The notes beneath the pieces were generated by a model. That model saw only the letters and a program-made list of their open reading frames with translations, was not told the origin of the DNA and did no database searches. Of a stretch of DNA of 64,000 nucleotides, positions 45,601 to 54,521 are shown piece by piece. Every line of letters starts with the position of its first letter. Within the stretch, counting starts at the first letter, position 1. The stretch comes from Eggerthella timonensis (GTDB lineage Bacteria > Actinomycetota > Coriobacteriia > Coriobacteriales > Eggerthellaceae): assembly GCF_900184265.1 (NCBI RefSeq), contig NZ_FXXA01000002.1, positions 3,145,983 to 3,209,982 of the forward strand. Direction: 5' to 3'. The position numbers and the translations under genes are program-made.

Positions 45601-47693
45601 TCGATGCCGCCGGCGATCGCGCGCAGGAACGCGCCGCGCATGCGCCCCGTCTCGGCGGGCCGCCCCACCCCTTCGCCATGCCAGAACGGCAGCCGGGCGG
45701 ATCTCCCGGGCGCGGGCTCCACGATCACGCGGTCGCGCGTGATTTCGCTGATGCGCCATGAGCTGGTGCCGAGCGTGATGATGTCGCCCACGCGCGATTC
45801 GTACACCATCTCCTCGTCGAGCTCGCCCACGCGTCTCCGGCCCTCGTTGCCCCCTCCTTCGGGAAGCACCACCGAGAACATGCCGCGGTCGGGGATGGTG
45901 CCCGCCGACATGACGGCTTGGCGCTGCGAGCCGGGACGCGCCTTCAACCGGCCGTTCTCGCGATCCCATACGATGCGGGGCGAGAATTCTGCCAGGTCGG
46001 ACGTGGCATACAGGCCCGCAAGCATGCCCAGCACCGCATCGAACGCACGGCGCGGCAGCTCGGCGTAGGGCGCCGCGCGGCGCACGGTGTCGTACCAGTC
46101 GTCCGCAGCGAGCTCGTCCATGGCAACGGCGGCCACCGTCTGCTGCGCCAGCACGTCGAGCGCGTTCTTCACGAGCGCCGTCTGCTCGATTCGGCCCTCG
46201 TACATGCCCTCGGCCGCCACGGCCGCGTCGATGATCTCGGTGCGCGTGCGCGGGAAGATGGATCCCGCCGAACGGCCGCCCACCTGGTGGTTCGCACGGC
46301 CGATGCGCTGCAGGGCGCTGGCCACCGACGGCGGGGCGGCCACCTGCAGCACGAGGTCGATGGATCCCATGTCGATGCCCAGCTCGAGCGAGGACGTGGC
46401 CACCACGCACGGCAGATCGCCCGCTTTCAGCTCGCGCTCCACCTGCAAGCGCTTCTCCTTCGACACCGAGCCGTGGTGCGCCTTCGCGATGATGGCGGGC
46501 GCGCCCGTGGACAACTCCGTCGTGGAGCCGAGATCCGAGCGGATGGGCGCGGGCGAAGCGTCCTCGTCGACGCCGCGCGCGATGCCCATCCGCTTCGCGT
46601 ACAGGTCGTTCAGCCGGGCGGTGAGCTTCTCGCACAGGCCGCGCGAGTTGACGAACACGATGGTGGTGCGGTGCGCCAGCACCTCGTCGAGAATCGTCGC
46701 TTCGATGTAGGGCCAGATGGACGACGTGCCCACGCGGCTGTCAGGGCTCGTCGCGCCCGTCGGCAGCGCGCGGCTCGCCATGGCGGCGCGCATCGCGCGG
46801 TCGGACTTCCAGGCGTCCTCCGCCGGCGCGCGGCGCGGTCCGCCCGCACGGCCTCCGCCGCGCTTCCCCGCGTCGCCGCCGGTCAGGTCGCTTCCCCCGT
46901 ACACCGGCACGGCCGTCATGTCGCGCACGGGCACCCGCACGCGCACGTCCATGTCGGGCCGGCCCTCGGAGGCGACCACGCGCACAGGATGCGGGCCGCC
47001 CAAAAAGCGCGCGATCTCGTCGCGCGGGCGCACGGTGGCCGACAGCCCGATGCGTTGCGCCGGCGCTTCCAGCAGGTCGTCGAGGCGCTCGAGGCTCAGG
47101 GCCAGATGCGCGCCGCGCTTGCTGCCCGCCAACGCGTGCACCTCGTCGACGATGACCGTCTCCACCGTGCGCAGCGTCTCGCGCGCCTGCGAGGTGAGCA
47201 TGAGGTAGAGCGATTCGGGCGTGGTGATGAGTATGTCAGGCGGGTTGCGCTGCAGGCTGCGGCGCGCCTCGGGCGTCGTGTCGCCCGTGCGCATGCCCGT
47301 GCGCACCTCGACCGCGGCGGCGCCGTCCGCCGCGAGCCGCGCCGCGATGCCCGCGAGCGGCGCTTGCAGGTTGCGCTCCACGTCCGCGCCGAGGGCCTTC
47401 AACGGCGAGATGTACAGCACCCGCACGCCTTTGCCGGGACGCTCCTTCTTCGGCAGCTGCGCGCTGCGGGCCTTTTCCCGCATGAGCTCGTCGATGGCGA
47501 ACAGGAACGCCGCGAGCGTCTTGCCCGAGCCGGTGGGCGCGATGACGAGCGCGTTGTCGCCGTCCTCGATGACGTCCCAGGCCCGCTGCTGCAACCGCGT
47601 GGGCCCTGCCGGGAAGGCGTCGAGGAACCAGCCGTGCACCTCGCCTGAGAATCGGTCGAGGGCATAGGGGGTGGGCTCGCGTGCTTCGTCCAT
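42648..47693 (-). CDS. lhr: Large helicase of the Lhr family
   Basis: At 1681 residues this is a long-form Lhr superfamily 2 helicase, involved in DNA repair in other bacteria. Motifs are Walker A IAPTGSGKT (about 51-59), DEVH at 183-186, LSATVRPRDE and, in the second RecA domain, VATSSLELGIDMG and QRIGRANH. The C-terminal half contains the winged-helix and the Lhr-specific C-terminal regions. A low-complexity insert (about residues 285-330, rich in Gly, Ala and Arg) separates the first and second RecA domains. The ATG at 47693 has AAGGAG at a longish 12-base distance. The gene is alone on its strand, with no repair partner nearby. Confidence 0.93.
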   Translation of the reverse strand: MDEAREPTPYALDRFSGEVHGWFLDAFPAGPTRLQQRAWDVIEDGDNALVIAPTGSGKTLAAFLFAIDELMREKARSAQLPKKERPGKGVRVLYISPLKALGADVERNLQAPLAGIAARLAADGAAAVEVRTGMRTGDTTPEARRSLQRNPPDILITTPESLYLMLTSQARETLRTVETVIVDEVHALAGSKRGAHLALSLERLDDLLEAPAQRIGLSATVRPRDEIARFLGGPHPVRVVASEGRPDMDVRVRVPVRDMTAVPVYGGSDLTGGDAGKRGGGRAGGPRRAPAEDAWKSDRAMRAAMASRALPTGATSPDSRVGTSSIWPYIEATILDEVLAHRTTIVFVNSRGLCEKLTARLNDLYAKRMGIARGVDEDASPAPIRSDLGSTTELSTGAPAIIAKAHHGSVSKEKRLQVERELKAGDLPCVVATSSLELGIDMGSIDLVLQVAAPPSVASALQRIGRANHQVGGRSAGSIFPRTRTEIIDAAVAAEGMYEGRIEQTALVKNALDVLAQQTVAAVAMDELAADDWYDTVRRAAPYAELPRRAFDAVLGMLAGLYATSDLAEFSPRIVWDRENGRLKARPGSQRQAVMSAGTIPDRGMFSVVLPEGGGNEGRRRVGELDEEMVYESRVGDIITLGTSSWRISEITRDRVIVEPAPGRSARLPFWHGEGVGRPAETGRMRGAFLRAIAGGIEGDDVEAEDGAFGVAVGVRERLAADGLDDDAQRNLVELVRAQRAATGTIPDDKTLVVERCEDEQGDWRVLLHSPYGRRVHEPWAMAVSDRIAQVYGYDAQAMAADDGIVLRIPMTETRLPGAELFVFDPDELDRIVRDRVNSTSLFAARFRECAARALLMSPIAPGKRAPLWQQRLKAGQLLEAARREREFPILAETARECLQDVYDMPALHELMDQVQAGSVRLVEAQTSVPSPFAAPLLFGYVGEHLYAGDLPHAEQRASLLSLDPTLLGELLGSADLGEVLDAEVTDDVESSLQRLAADRRVRGVEGVADLLRVLGPLSVEDVAQRLEPTVDAEAGDATAVEEDARAALEELYAAHRAFPVAIGGVERWAATDDAQRLRDGLGSTIPPWASAGADAELQEEEGARHPLDELLARYASTHGPFSAEAAAARFGVGVAVAHDSLVRLASAGRLMQGRFGEDSDGRVLAWVDAGVFRRLRSLSLARARRAVQAVGQDAYLRFLLDCQGVGPLGEEGFEGVDGVAQVIAQFEGVFLPAGAWEGHVFPSRVRDWRPGMLDELLASGDVVWAGARREGDDEDAPPSRPSESRSRGGREREGVGLVAFFPTDSPFAPVQADLADAPSDVPDAASSTVPPTVEQAVVDALGFGGGLFFRQIVDAVRRRLAPEFVDEAAVAVVMRELMWDGRATNDTFAPVRAALDAAGSAGPKPCSAPKRRVSSRRSGLRPADQSVMRGIASAQAAVGAALSGRWSLTMPSPANDTVRAIALVESMLDRYGVISRDVAQLSGVPGGLGALFPVLRQMEDTGEVLRGAFVQGLGPAQFAARQTVDVLRTYEANDDAAARSETVVLAADDPASLFGAGIPWPPVAFGDGAPQAERPARPTRRAGGLVVVRGGAAVLYAAPALRSLLSFTHDGEALADAVRALVAHEKRALKRAGAEGARKKVVVESFNDQPVLATPVADLLREEGLVRLPDGFRLYVDPFR

Positions 47694-47801
47694 GGCGTGC
47701 GTCGGCTCCTTCAACGATCGGGTGCGTCCATGGTAGCGCATAGCCCCGCTCTTGTCCCAACCAAAGCGTACCTGATACCGGTCCGCAGAAATCGACGCGT
47801 A

Positions 47802-48548
47802 CTAGCGAATCGGATCGTCGTGCGTCATGTCTTCTCCGGAGCCGATCATGCTCTCGTCTCCCAGGCGGTACCCTTCGCGCCATACGGTTTGTAGGTAGCG
47901 CGGCTTCGAGGGATCGTCCTCGATCTTGTTGCGGATCTTGCGGACGAACACGGCGATGCTTGCAGATTCGGGCATGTACGACGGGCCCCACACGTTCTCG
48001 ATGATGCTCTGAGCGGTGAACACCTCGCCGAGGTGGTTCACGAGAAACGCGATGATTTGGAACTCCTTGGGCGTGAGGTTGACGTACGCGCCGTGCACGA
48101 GCACCTCGTTCTTCTTGAGGCGGATCTCCATGTCGCCCACGCGCACGATCGCGCGGCTGCGACGTCCCGTTTCGCCCGATTCGCTGATCGAGGCGCGGCG
48201 CAGCCCCGCCTCGATGCGCATGAGCAGCTCTTGGCCATTGAAGGGCTTCGCCACGTAATCGTCGCAGCCGGCGGCGAACCCGATGCTCTTGTCCACGATG
48301 TCGCTCTTCGCCGACAGCATGATGATGGGCACCTTCGCATCGAGCTCGCGAATCTCCCGACATAGGTCGAACCCGTTGACCTCGGGCATCATAACATCGA
48401 GGATGACGAGATCGGGGTGCTCGCGGCGGTACGTCTCGAGCACCGCTCCCCCGTCGAGCACCGCGAGGCACGCGTGGCCCCGCCGCTCTACGATCTTGCG
48501 AACGGCATCGCACAGATCGCGTTCGTCATCGGCAATCAGTATCTTCAT
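47802..48548 (-). CDS. OmpR-family response regulator of the first heme-kinase pair
   Basis: The 248-residue protein has a receiver domain (phosphoacceptor D51 in VILDVMMPE, with K in VAKPFNG) and a winged-helix effector domain with LTPKEFQIIAFLVNHLGEV and SIAVFVRKIRNKIEDDPSKPRYLQTVWREGYRL. The ATG at 48548 lies 23 bases inside the 3' end of the kinase gene, with GAGGAGG nine bases before it, so translation is coupled. Its target is probably the DmsA/DmsB unit encoded just upstream in the same transcript. It closely resembles the regulator at 59954. Confidence 0.95.
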   Translation of the reverse strand: MKILIADDERDLCDAVRKIVERRGHACLAVLDGGAVLETYRREHPDLVILDVMMPEVNGFDLCREIRELDAKVPIIMLSAKSDIVDKSIGFAAGCDDYVAKPFNGQELLMRIEAGLRRASISESGETGRRSRAIVRVGDMEIRLKKNEVLVHGAYVNLTPKEFQIIAFLVNHLGEVFTAQSIIENVWGPSYMPESASIAVFVRKIRNKIEDDPSKPRYLQTVWREGYRLGDESMIGSGEDMTHDDPIR

Positions 48549-50268
48549 CGAACTCATCCTCCTCTACCACTTCGACGGGCAAGGTCACCGTGAACGTGCT
48601 GCCAACCCCCAAAGCGCTTTCCACCCGCACGTCGCCGCCGAGCGCTTGCGCCGTCTTCTTCACCAAAGACAGCCCCAAGCCGCTCCCTCGGTACTTGCGC
48701 GATATCGAAGCATCCGCCTGCACGAACCGATCGAAAATGCCGTCGAGGCGCTCTTGCGCGATTCCGATGCCGTCGTCGGACACCGAGAACACGACGCATC
48801 CCTTCGCCGCGTCGAACATCGTGTCGAACGACACGTGCCCTCCTTCTTCGGTGAACTTCACGGCGTTGCTCATGAGGTTTCCCAGTATCTTCTCGATCTG
48901 GGACCAGTCGCCTTTGACGAGCGGCACATCGCCGTCGATGCGCGACGCAACGGTTATTCCCTTGTTTTGAGCGATGGGATCGGCGACGTCAGCCACCGAT
49001 CGAACCAAGTCGACCAGGTCGATCGTCTCGCATGCGATATCGAGCGCACCCGACTCCACCCGCACCATGTCCAACACGTTGCTGACCATCTCCAGCAAGG
49101 TCAAGCTGTGCGTTTTCACCTTCGCGATGCACTCTCGGCTCTCTTCGCTATGCACCTCCCCCGACGTCTCCCACAGATCCACGAATGCGAGGATGGCCGT
49201 CAAGGGCGTGCGCAGCTCGTGGCTCAGGATGGCCACGATGTTCGTGCGGTACTCGTTCTCCTGCTGCAGCTTCGCGTTCGTTTCCGCGAGCAGCTCGTTG
49301 GCTCGGGCGATCCGCTCCCGCTGCTCCTCGAGCATCTCGTTGGCTTCCCGATACAGCCTCGTCCGGGTGTCCACCTTCTCCTCGAGCGTGGTGTACAGCG
49401 CATCGAGCTCTCCGGCCATGGCGCGCACGCCCTCGGCCAGGTCGTTCAACTCGCGCGTGCGTCCCACGTCGTCGATATCCACCTTGAGGTTGCCGCGGCC
49501 CATGTCGACCATGGCATCTTCGAGATGGGCTATGGGCGCGGTCACGTTACGCCTGAAGAACAGGACGCTGGCTCCGAACGCGACCGAGAGGAACAGCACG
49601 AAGAACAGCACCGTGCGCCCCGTGTTGAGATCGATGCCCGCTTGGTACAGTCCTGCGGGAGCCGTGATGCTGACCGCTCCGCCGATGTCGCCGACCGCCA
49701 GCCCCTCCTTCTCGAACCCGGTCACGTCGAGCTCGCCTTTCGGACCGCCGTGGCAATCCATGCAGCTCTCGGTCAGGTAGATGGCGCCCACGTAGCGGAA
49801 GTTCTTGCCGCCCTGACCGTCATCGACGACGTCGTAGTACTCCTCGCTCCCCTCAGCGTAGAAGCTGTCGAGAGCCGCCCGCTCGAACGCGTCGGGCTCG
49901 TCGAGAGCGTTGCGAGGGTCGTTGCGCGTATAGCGCAACGTGTACTGGTAGTCGGTGCTCATGGAGAACAGCTTCCCCACGCTCTTGCCCACGAGCGAGC
50001 AGTACAGCCCTTTGAAGTTGTACGTCCCATCGCGATCGTAGTTGATGTTGGGCTGCTCGTAGTCGATGAAATCCCAGGTAGCTTGCACGGACTTCTCTAG
50101 CACGCGCGCTTCCGACAGCATCTGCTCCTCGATCTGGCGCGTCTGTTCGCCGTACGACCACGCGCTGTACGCCACCACCAGCACCGAAGCGATGCACGTC
50201 ATGAGCACGACGTACTGCACGATCAGCGTGCGCCTCCCCCGAGGCGCACGCGCGTCTTTTCGATTCAT
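48526..50268 (-). CDS. Sensor histidine kinase with DUF3365 heme-c-type domain
   Basis: The 580-residue kinase has membrane helices at about 14-36 and 218-238. The extracytoplasmic domain between them is of the Tll0287/DUF3365 type and holds CMDCH at 169-173, a CxxCH site expected to bind heme c covalently. A HAMP segment, a coiled coil, the H-box ILSHELRTPL (H350) and an HATPase domain with NLMSNAVKF, DDGIGI and GSGLGLSLVKK follow. The sensor should respond to redox state or a heme ligand outside the cell. It follows the first DmsA/B pair, with a hairpin in the gap. Confidence 0.94.
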   Translation of the reverse strand: MNRKDARAPRGRRTLIVQYVVLMTCIASVLVVAYSAWSYGEQTRQIEEQMLSEARVLEKSVQATWDFIDYEQPNINYDRDGTYNFKGLYCSLVGKSVGKLFSMSTDYQYTLRYTRNDPRNALDEPDAFERAALDSFYAEGSEEYYDVVDDGQGGKNFRYVGAIYLTESCMDCHGGPKGELDVTGFEKEGLAVGDIGGAVSITAPAGLYQAGIDLNTGRTVLFFVLFLSVAFGASVLFFRRNVTAPIAHLEDAMVDMGRGNLKVDIDDVGRTRELNDLAEGVRAMAGELDALYTTLEEKVDTRTRLYREANEMLEEQRERIARANELLAETNAKLQQENEYRTNIVAILSHELRTPLTAILAFVDLWETSGEVHSEESRECIAKVKTHSLTLLEMVSNVLDMVRVESGALDIACETIDLVDLVRSVADVADPIAQNKGITVASRIDGDVPLVKGDWSQIEKILGNLMSNAVKFTEEGGHVSFDTMFDAAKGCVVFSVSDDGIGIAQERLDGIFDRFVQADASISRKYRGSGLGLSLVKKTAQALGGDVRVESALGVGSTFTVTLPVEVVEEDEFDEDTDCR

Positions 50269-50330
50269 CCCCGCACCCCCTTGGCCCCTTCGCGGTTCGC
50301 GCACACCGAACGATACCCGCAACGCATTCG

Positions 50331-50361
50331 CGCTGCAAGCCGGGAGGGATGGCTTGCAGCG
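50331..50361 (-). promoter_or_regulatory. Hairpin between dmsB-like gene 1 and its sensor kinase gene
   Basis: CGCTGCAAGCC and GGCTTGCAGCG (11-bp stem) enclose a nine-base loop that on the minus strand reads ATCCCTCCC. A similar loop occurs at 62401-62447 in the same position of the third module. No U-tract follows, so it may attenuate or process the message rather than end it. Confidence 0.55.
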
Positions 50362-50390
50362 CGGAATGATCGGCGGACGCTCCCGGGTCG

Positions 50391-50975
50391 CTACAGCACG
50401 ATCGGCACGCCCAGCTCCTCAACGGCTACCGCACGTGGCTTGATGAGCGTGTTGGGCCCCGTCTTCCCCGCCCCCATAGCGGGAATCTCGGTTACCAGGT
50501 CGCTTCCGTGCTGGGCCCTGAGCTCCTCGATATCGCCGAACGCGAGCGCGCGGTACGGGCACGCTTCCACGCAGGCCGGCTGATAGCCCTGCGCGCGCAA
50601 CTCGATGCATCCGTCGCACTTGTGCGAGAGCCCCGACTTCTCGTCGATGCGCGGCACGCCGTACGGGCAGGCGTTCACGCACGATGAGCAGCCGATGCAC
50701 GCCTCATGGTCGATGACCACCGTGCCATCGTCCTCGTTCTTCGTGATGGCGCCGACCGGGCACACGTCTTTGCAGGCGGGCACCTGGCAGTGGTTGCAGG
50801 TGGCGGCGAAATGATACATCTTTACGCTTGGGAACGCGCCTACCTGGTACGAACGAACTTCGCGCAGCACCGTTCCCACCTCAAGGCGATTCTTGTCCTT
50901 GCACGCTACCTGGCAAGTCTTGCATCCGGCGCACCGGGTTTGGTCGTAGTAGAACCCCACTTGCTTCATGGCCAT
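50391..50975 (-). CDS. DmsB-like iron-sulfur subunit, module 1
   Basis: The 194-residue protein is a four-cluster ferredoxin of the DmsB/NrfC type. Cys motifs in order: CAGCKTCQVACKDKN, CNHCQVPACKDVCPVGA, CIGCSSCVNACPYG and CDGCIELRAQGYQPACVEACP. It should carry electrons to the catalytic subunit encoded 12 bases upstream. AAAGGGGG precedes the ATG. No membrane anchor subunit follows, unlike DmsABC. A sensor kinase gene follows instead. Confidence 0.95.
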   Translation of the reverse strand: MAMKQVGFYYDQTRCAGCKTCQVACKDKNRLEVGTVLREVRSYQVGAFPSVKMYHFAATCNHCQVPACKDVCPVGAITKNEDDGTVVIDHEACIGCSSCVNACPYGVPRIDEKSGLSHKCDGCIELRAQGYQPACVEACPYRALAFGDIEELRAQHGSDLVTEIPAMGAGKTGPNTLIKPRAVAVEELGVPIVL

Positions 50976-50987
50976 GTTGTTCCCCCT

Positions 50988-53606
50988 TTAGTCCAGCGAC
51001 ACGATGCGCTGAGGCAGCGTGCAATCGGCAGCGAGCGCCTCGCCGTCGTAACGTTCGAAATCGCAGTTGTAGTTGTTGTATCCCGACGTGCCCATGCCGC
51101 TCGTCACCGTGCCGCACAGCACGTTGTCGGTGCCGGCACGGTCGATGCCAGCCTCCTCGTCGTAGTCGAGCCACGCGCCGTGAGGCAGGCCGACGCAGCC
51201 CGGGATCACGATCTCGGTCACCGAAGCCGTCCGCAGCGTGGCGCCGTGCGCATTGAACACCCGCACCGTATCGCCGTCCGACACGCCCTTCGCGGCGGCA
51301 TCGGACGCGTTGAGGAACACGGGGTTGGGCCAGGCTTCGCGCAACCACGGAGCGTTGTCGAGCACGGGATGCGCGCGACGGAGGTAATGCGGGTTGTACA
51401 CCACGAACGGATACGCGCTCGGCTCCCCGCCGACGACGCCGTCGACGAAGGCGCCCTCGCGGCCTTCGGGCGCGGCTACGTAGTTCGGATACGGCTTGAA
51501 CGTGCCGTCGGGGCTGTAGCCCATGCTGTTCAGCGTGTCCGCCTTGTACTGGCAGTAGATCTCGAACTTGCCGGAATCGCTGGGACGCGGGTTCGCTTCG
51601 GGATCTTCGATATAGTCCTGGTACCCGATGCGCACGTAGGCATCTCCTTCGGCTCGCTTGATGGTGTAGCAGCCGTTCTTCAGGAACTCGTCCAAACCCA
51701 CAACGCCCTCTTGCGGCCTGCCTTCGCACCCCCACGCGTCTATATCCTCCTGCGTGACCGTGACGAGAACCTGATCCTCGCCCGCCTGATCGACGAACGT
51801 ACAGCCGAGAATCTGGTTGAAGAACTGCTGCTTCTCGCTGATCGGCCACAGTTCCTTCGCGTCGAGGCCGAGCTTCTCGGCGAGCATCGTCCCGATCTCC
51901 TGGTCGGTCTTCGCTTCGTACAGCGGTTCGGTAACCTGGGTGTAGACGATCACGGTCTCACGGCTGCGCTGATGGCCGGGGAACCCGCCCACGCGCTCCC
52001 ATTCCGTGGTGATGGGCAGCACGATGTCGGCGTATTTCGCCTGAGCGTTGAAGAAGTGGGACGAGCAGGTGACGAAGTCCATCGTGCGGATGGCCTCGAT
52101 GGCGGTCACCGACGAAGGCGTGTTCTGCACGCGTGCGGCGCCCTCGAACGACAGGTACTTGACGTCGGCCTGCTTGACGTCCTGGGCGTTGAATTCGTCC
52201 GAATACGCTTTGCCCGTGCTGTTGAACGACCCGTCGAGCAGGCTCTGCCACAAGAGCGGCGCCGTGATGTACTCCTTGATAGGGTTCGCCATCGCCTTAA
52301 CGCCCGTGTCTCCGTACGAGACCAGCGTGGGGCCGTGCGTTCCCGCGAACGTCTTGTAGGCACCGCCCATCGCATGGCCCGACTTCCCCATATGGCCGCC
52401 CATGGCGCCCACGGTCATGAAAAGCTGCGGAACGTTATCGGCGCTGGTGCAACGCGCAAGCGCATAGTTGTGGAACAGCATGACCTTGTGGTCCTTGCCG
52501 ATCGTTTCCGCGAACCACACGATATCTTCCTCTGGGGCACCGCAGATGGCGCTCGCCCACGCGGCGTTCTTCGGTTGGCCATCGTATGCTCCCAGCAGGT
52601 AGTCCTCGAAGTTTTCGTCGAGCGTTGCGTCCTCGGGCATATGATCGGCATCGAATCCGACGCAGTACGCATTGAGGAACTCCCGGTCGACCACGTCTTG
52701 CTGGAGCATCTCGTACGCGACGCCCAGCAAGAACGCCGTGTCGGTTCCCGGGTATATGGGTATCCAGCGAGCATCGAAGTACGCGGCTGTGGCGTTGTAC
52801 GAAGGCCCGACGTACACGAACTTCACTCCCGCCTCGACGGCCTGGTTGAAGTTGTTCATGGTCGTGCCGCCCGACGACCATACGGAGTTGCCTCCCACGA
52901 TGACGATGGTTTCGGCGTTCTTCAGATCGAAGCGGTCGTTCGTCTCGCCCAGATCCATCGCCGGCAAACCCAACTTCGACACGTTGAACGAATACGTGCC
53001 GCACGAACTGGTATCCGACACCTCGAGGTAGCCGCCCAGCTTCGCCAGCACCTGCTCGATGCCAGGGCCTCCGTTGCCCACGACGGCACGCGGGCCGTAA
53101 GAATCGTAGATACGCGTCACCTCTTCGGCTATGTAGCCGATGGCTTCGTCCCAGCTGATGCGCTCCCATTCGTCCTTGCCGCGCAGCTCGCCATGCGATG
53201 CCTCGCCGCCGCCGGGCTGCCAGCTTTTGCGCTTCATGGGATACTTCAAGCGATCCGCTCCGAAGCACTGTTGCTGCTGCGAACGGCCGCGCGGGCACCC
53301 GCGCTGCTGCAGCCATTCGAAGCTGTCCTCGTGCGACGTGTCGCTGCCCTGACGAACGACCACGCCGTCCTTCATGAGCACGCGATTGACGCAACGGCCG
53401 CCGCAATTGTGCCAGCAGGCCGCGGAAATCCAAACGCCCTCGCCTTCGGCGGACTCGGCCGCTTGCTCCACCTGCTGCCGATCGCCGGGCTGACAGGCCA
53501 CGAGCGACGACGACGCCGCAAGCGACGCGGCGAGGGCCGCGCTGCCGGCGACGAACCCGCGACGACTGAGCACCTTGCCCGACACCTCTTGGATGAGGCT
53601 TCCCAT
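50988..53606 (-). CDS. DmsA-like molybdopterin oxidoreductase, module 1
   Basis: The 872-residue protein is a Mo-bis(PGD) enzyme of the DMSO reductase family. It has a twin-arginine signal (LSRRGFVAGSAALAA, R15-R16) with a lipobox-like VAC at C38, and a [4Fe-4S] motif C64-x3-C68-x3-C72-x31-C104. The start at 53606 has GGAGTAGGGGGAG upstream. MPT-binding stretches such as GAMGGHMGKSGHAMGG, LPITTEWERVGG and VFNAHGATLRTASV are present. The Mo ligand is probably in SDTSSCGTY near residue 198, but I cannot settle which residue. Eggerthella relatives of this group include catechol dehydroxylases. The substrate here is unknown. Confidence 0.94.
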   Translation of the reverse strand: MGSLIQEVSGKVLSRRGFVAGSAALAASLAASSSLVACQPGDRQQVEQAAESAEGEGVWISAACWHNCGGRCVNRVLMKDGVVVRQGSDTSHEDSFEWLQQRGCPRGRSQQQQCFGADRLKYPMKRKSWQPGGGEASHGELRGKDEWERISWDEAIGYIAEEVTRIYDSYGPRAVVGNGGPGIEQVLAKLGGYLEVSDTSSCGTYSFNVSKLGLPAMDLGETNDRFDLKNAETIVIVGGNSVWSSGGTTMNNFNQAVEAGVKFVYVGPSYNATAAYFDARWIPIYPGTDTAFLLGVAYEMLQQDVVDREFLNAYCVGFDADHMPEDATLDENFEDYLLGAYDGQPKNAAWASAICGAPEEDIVWFAETIGKDHKVMLFHNYALARCTSADNVPQLFMTVGAMGGHMGKSGHAMGGAYKTFAGTHGPTLVSYGDTGVKAMANPIKEYITAPLLWQSLLDGSFNSTGKAYSDEFNAQDVKQADVKYLSFEGAARVQNTPSSVTAIEAIRTMDFVTCSSHFFNAQAKYADIVLPITTEWERVGGFPGHQRSRETVIVYTQVTEPLYEAKTDQEIGTMLAEKLGLDAKELWPISEKQQFFNQILGCTFVDQAGEDQVLVTVTQEDIDAWGCEGRPQEGVVGLDEFLKNGCYTIKRAEGDAYVRIGYQDYIEDPEANPRPSDSGKFEIYCQYKADTLNSMGYSPDGTFKPYPNYVAAPEGREGAFVDGVVGGEPSAYPFVVYNPHYLRRAHPVLDNAPWLREAWPNPVFLNASDAAAKGVSDGDTVRVFNAHGATLRTASVTEIVIPGCVGLPHGAWLDYDEEAGIDRAGTDNVLCGTVTSGMGTSGYNNYNCDFERYDGEALAADCTLPQRIVSLD

Positions 53607-53690
53607 AGCTCCCCCTACTCCTCGTTGCATGTCGATGATCGCACAGCGCACCGGTTCGGCAGCTGAGAAACTCCGGGTTTCCGCCGGGGC

Positions 53691-53718
53691 TTGATCATCG
53701 GTTCCGACACGCTATAAT
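53691..53718 (+). promoter_or_regulatory. Promoter of the first torD-like gene
   Basis: TTGATC (53691-53696) and TATAAT (53713-53718) are 16 bases apart. The region lies between the divergent dmsA-like gene and the torD-like gene at 53823. Confidence 0.65.
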
Positions 53719-53822
53719 ATAGCCGCCAACGGGGGCGCAAACAAGCATTTCCCCTGGTAAACGCGATAGTTTTTGAGTAATGAATCTTAACGCCCGGTAA
53801 GGGAAACGGAGAGGAAACAACC

Positions 53823-54521
53823 ATGGAAGACCCTCGAGATGCAACCGTAACGGTCCTGCGCCAACGCATGCTCGCCCTCATGTTGTTCCGGCACGCATAC
53901 GCCGAAGAGCCGGACGAGACGCTCCTGGAGCTGCTCGCGAGCGAGCCGGCCGTCGCGTCGATCGAAGCGTTCGCCGTCGACGGGCATCACGAGCTTGATC
54001 GTCTTGCGCAGACGATGCGCTCCCTCTCGCAAAACAACGATGCGGCGCAAACCCTCGCCGCCCTGCGCCGCGAATACACGACGCTGTTCATCGGGCCGGA
54101 AAAGATCGTCGCGCCCTTCTGGGAATCGGTGTACCTCGACCCGCGCGAGCTGCTCTTCCTCGAAAGCACGACCGACGTGCGCAAGCGCTACGAAGCCGAA
54201 GGCTATCGCATCGACGTCGAAACGCGCGAAGCGGAGGACGGCATCGTGTACGAACTCGACTTCCTGGCGCACCTCGCCGATCGATCGCTCGAGGCCTTGC
54301 GCCGTGACGATCGACAGGAGTTCGGCCGCCTGGTCGAGGTGCAGCGCTCGTTCGAGAACGACCACCTGCTCACGTGGCTTCCGCTGTTCGCCGAGCGCGC
54401 GAAAGGCGCCCGCACGGACTACCTGTATCCGACGCTGTGCGCAGCCGTCGCCGCGTTCATCGCCGTCGACGCGGCCCTGCTCGATGAGCTCGCGGAGACG
54501 CTCTCGGTAAACGACGCTTAG
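53823..54521 (+). CDS. TorD/DmsD-family molybdoenzyme chaperone 1
   Basis: The 232-residue all-helical protein has the family features YTTLFIGPEKIVAPFWESVYLDPRELLFLESTTDVRKRY (about 80-118) and ELDFLAHLADRSLEAL, with FENDHLLTWLPLF near the end. TorD proteins bind Tat signals and folding intermediates of DmsA/TorA enzymes. It is the only plus-strand gene of the island, divergent from dmsA-like gene 1, which is its likely client. Its stop overlaps the convergent radical SAM stop by four bases. Confidence 0.92.
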   Translation: MEDPRDATVTVLRQRMLALMLFRHAYAEEPDETLLELLASEPAVASIEAFAVDGHHELDRLAQTMRSLSQNNDAAQTLAALRREYTTLFIGPEKIVAPFWESVYLDPRELLFLESTTDVRKRYEAEGYRIDVETREAEDGIVYELDFLAHLADRSLEALRRDDRQEFGRLVEVQRSFENDHLLTWLPLFAERAKGARTDYLYPTLCAAVAAFIAVDAALLDELAETLSVNDA

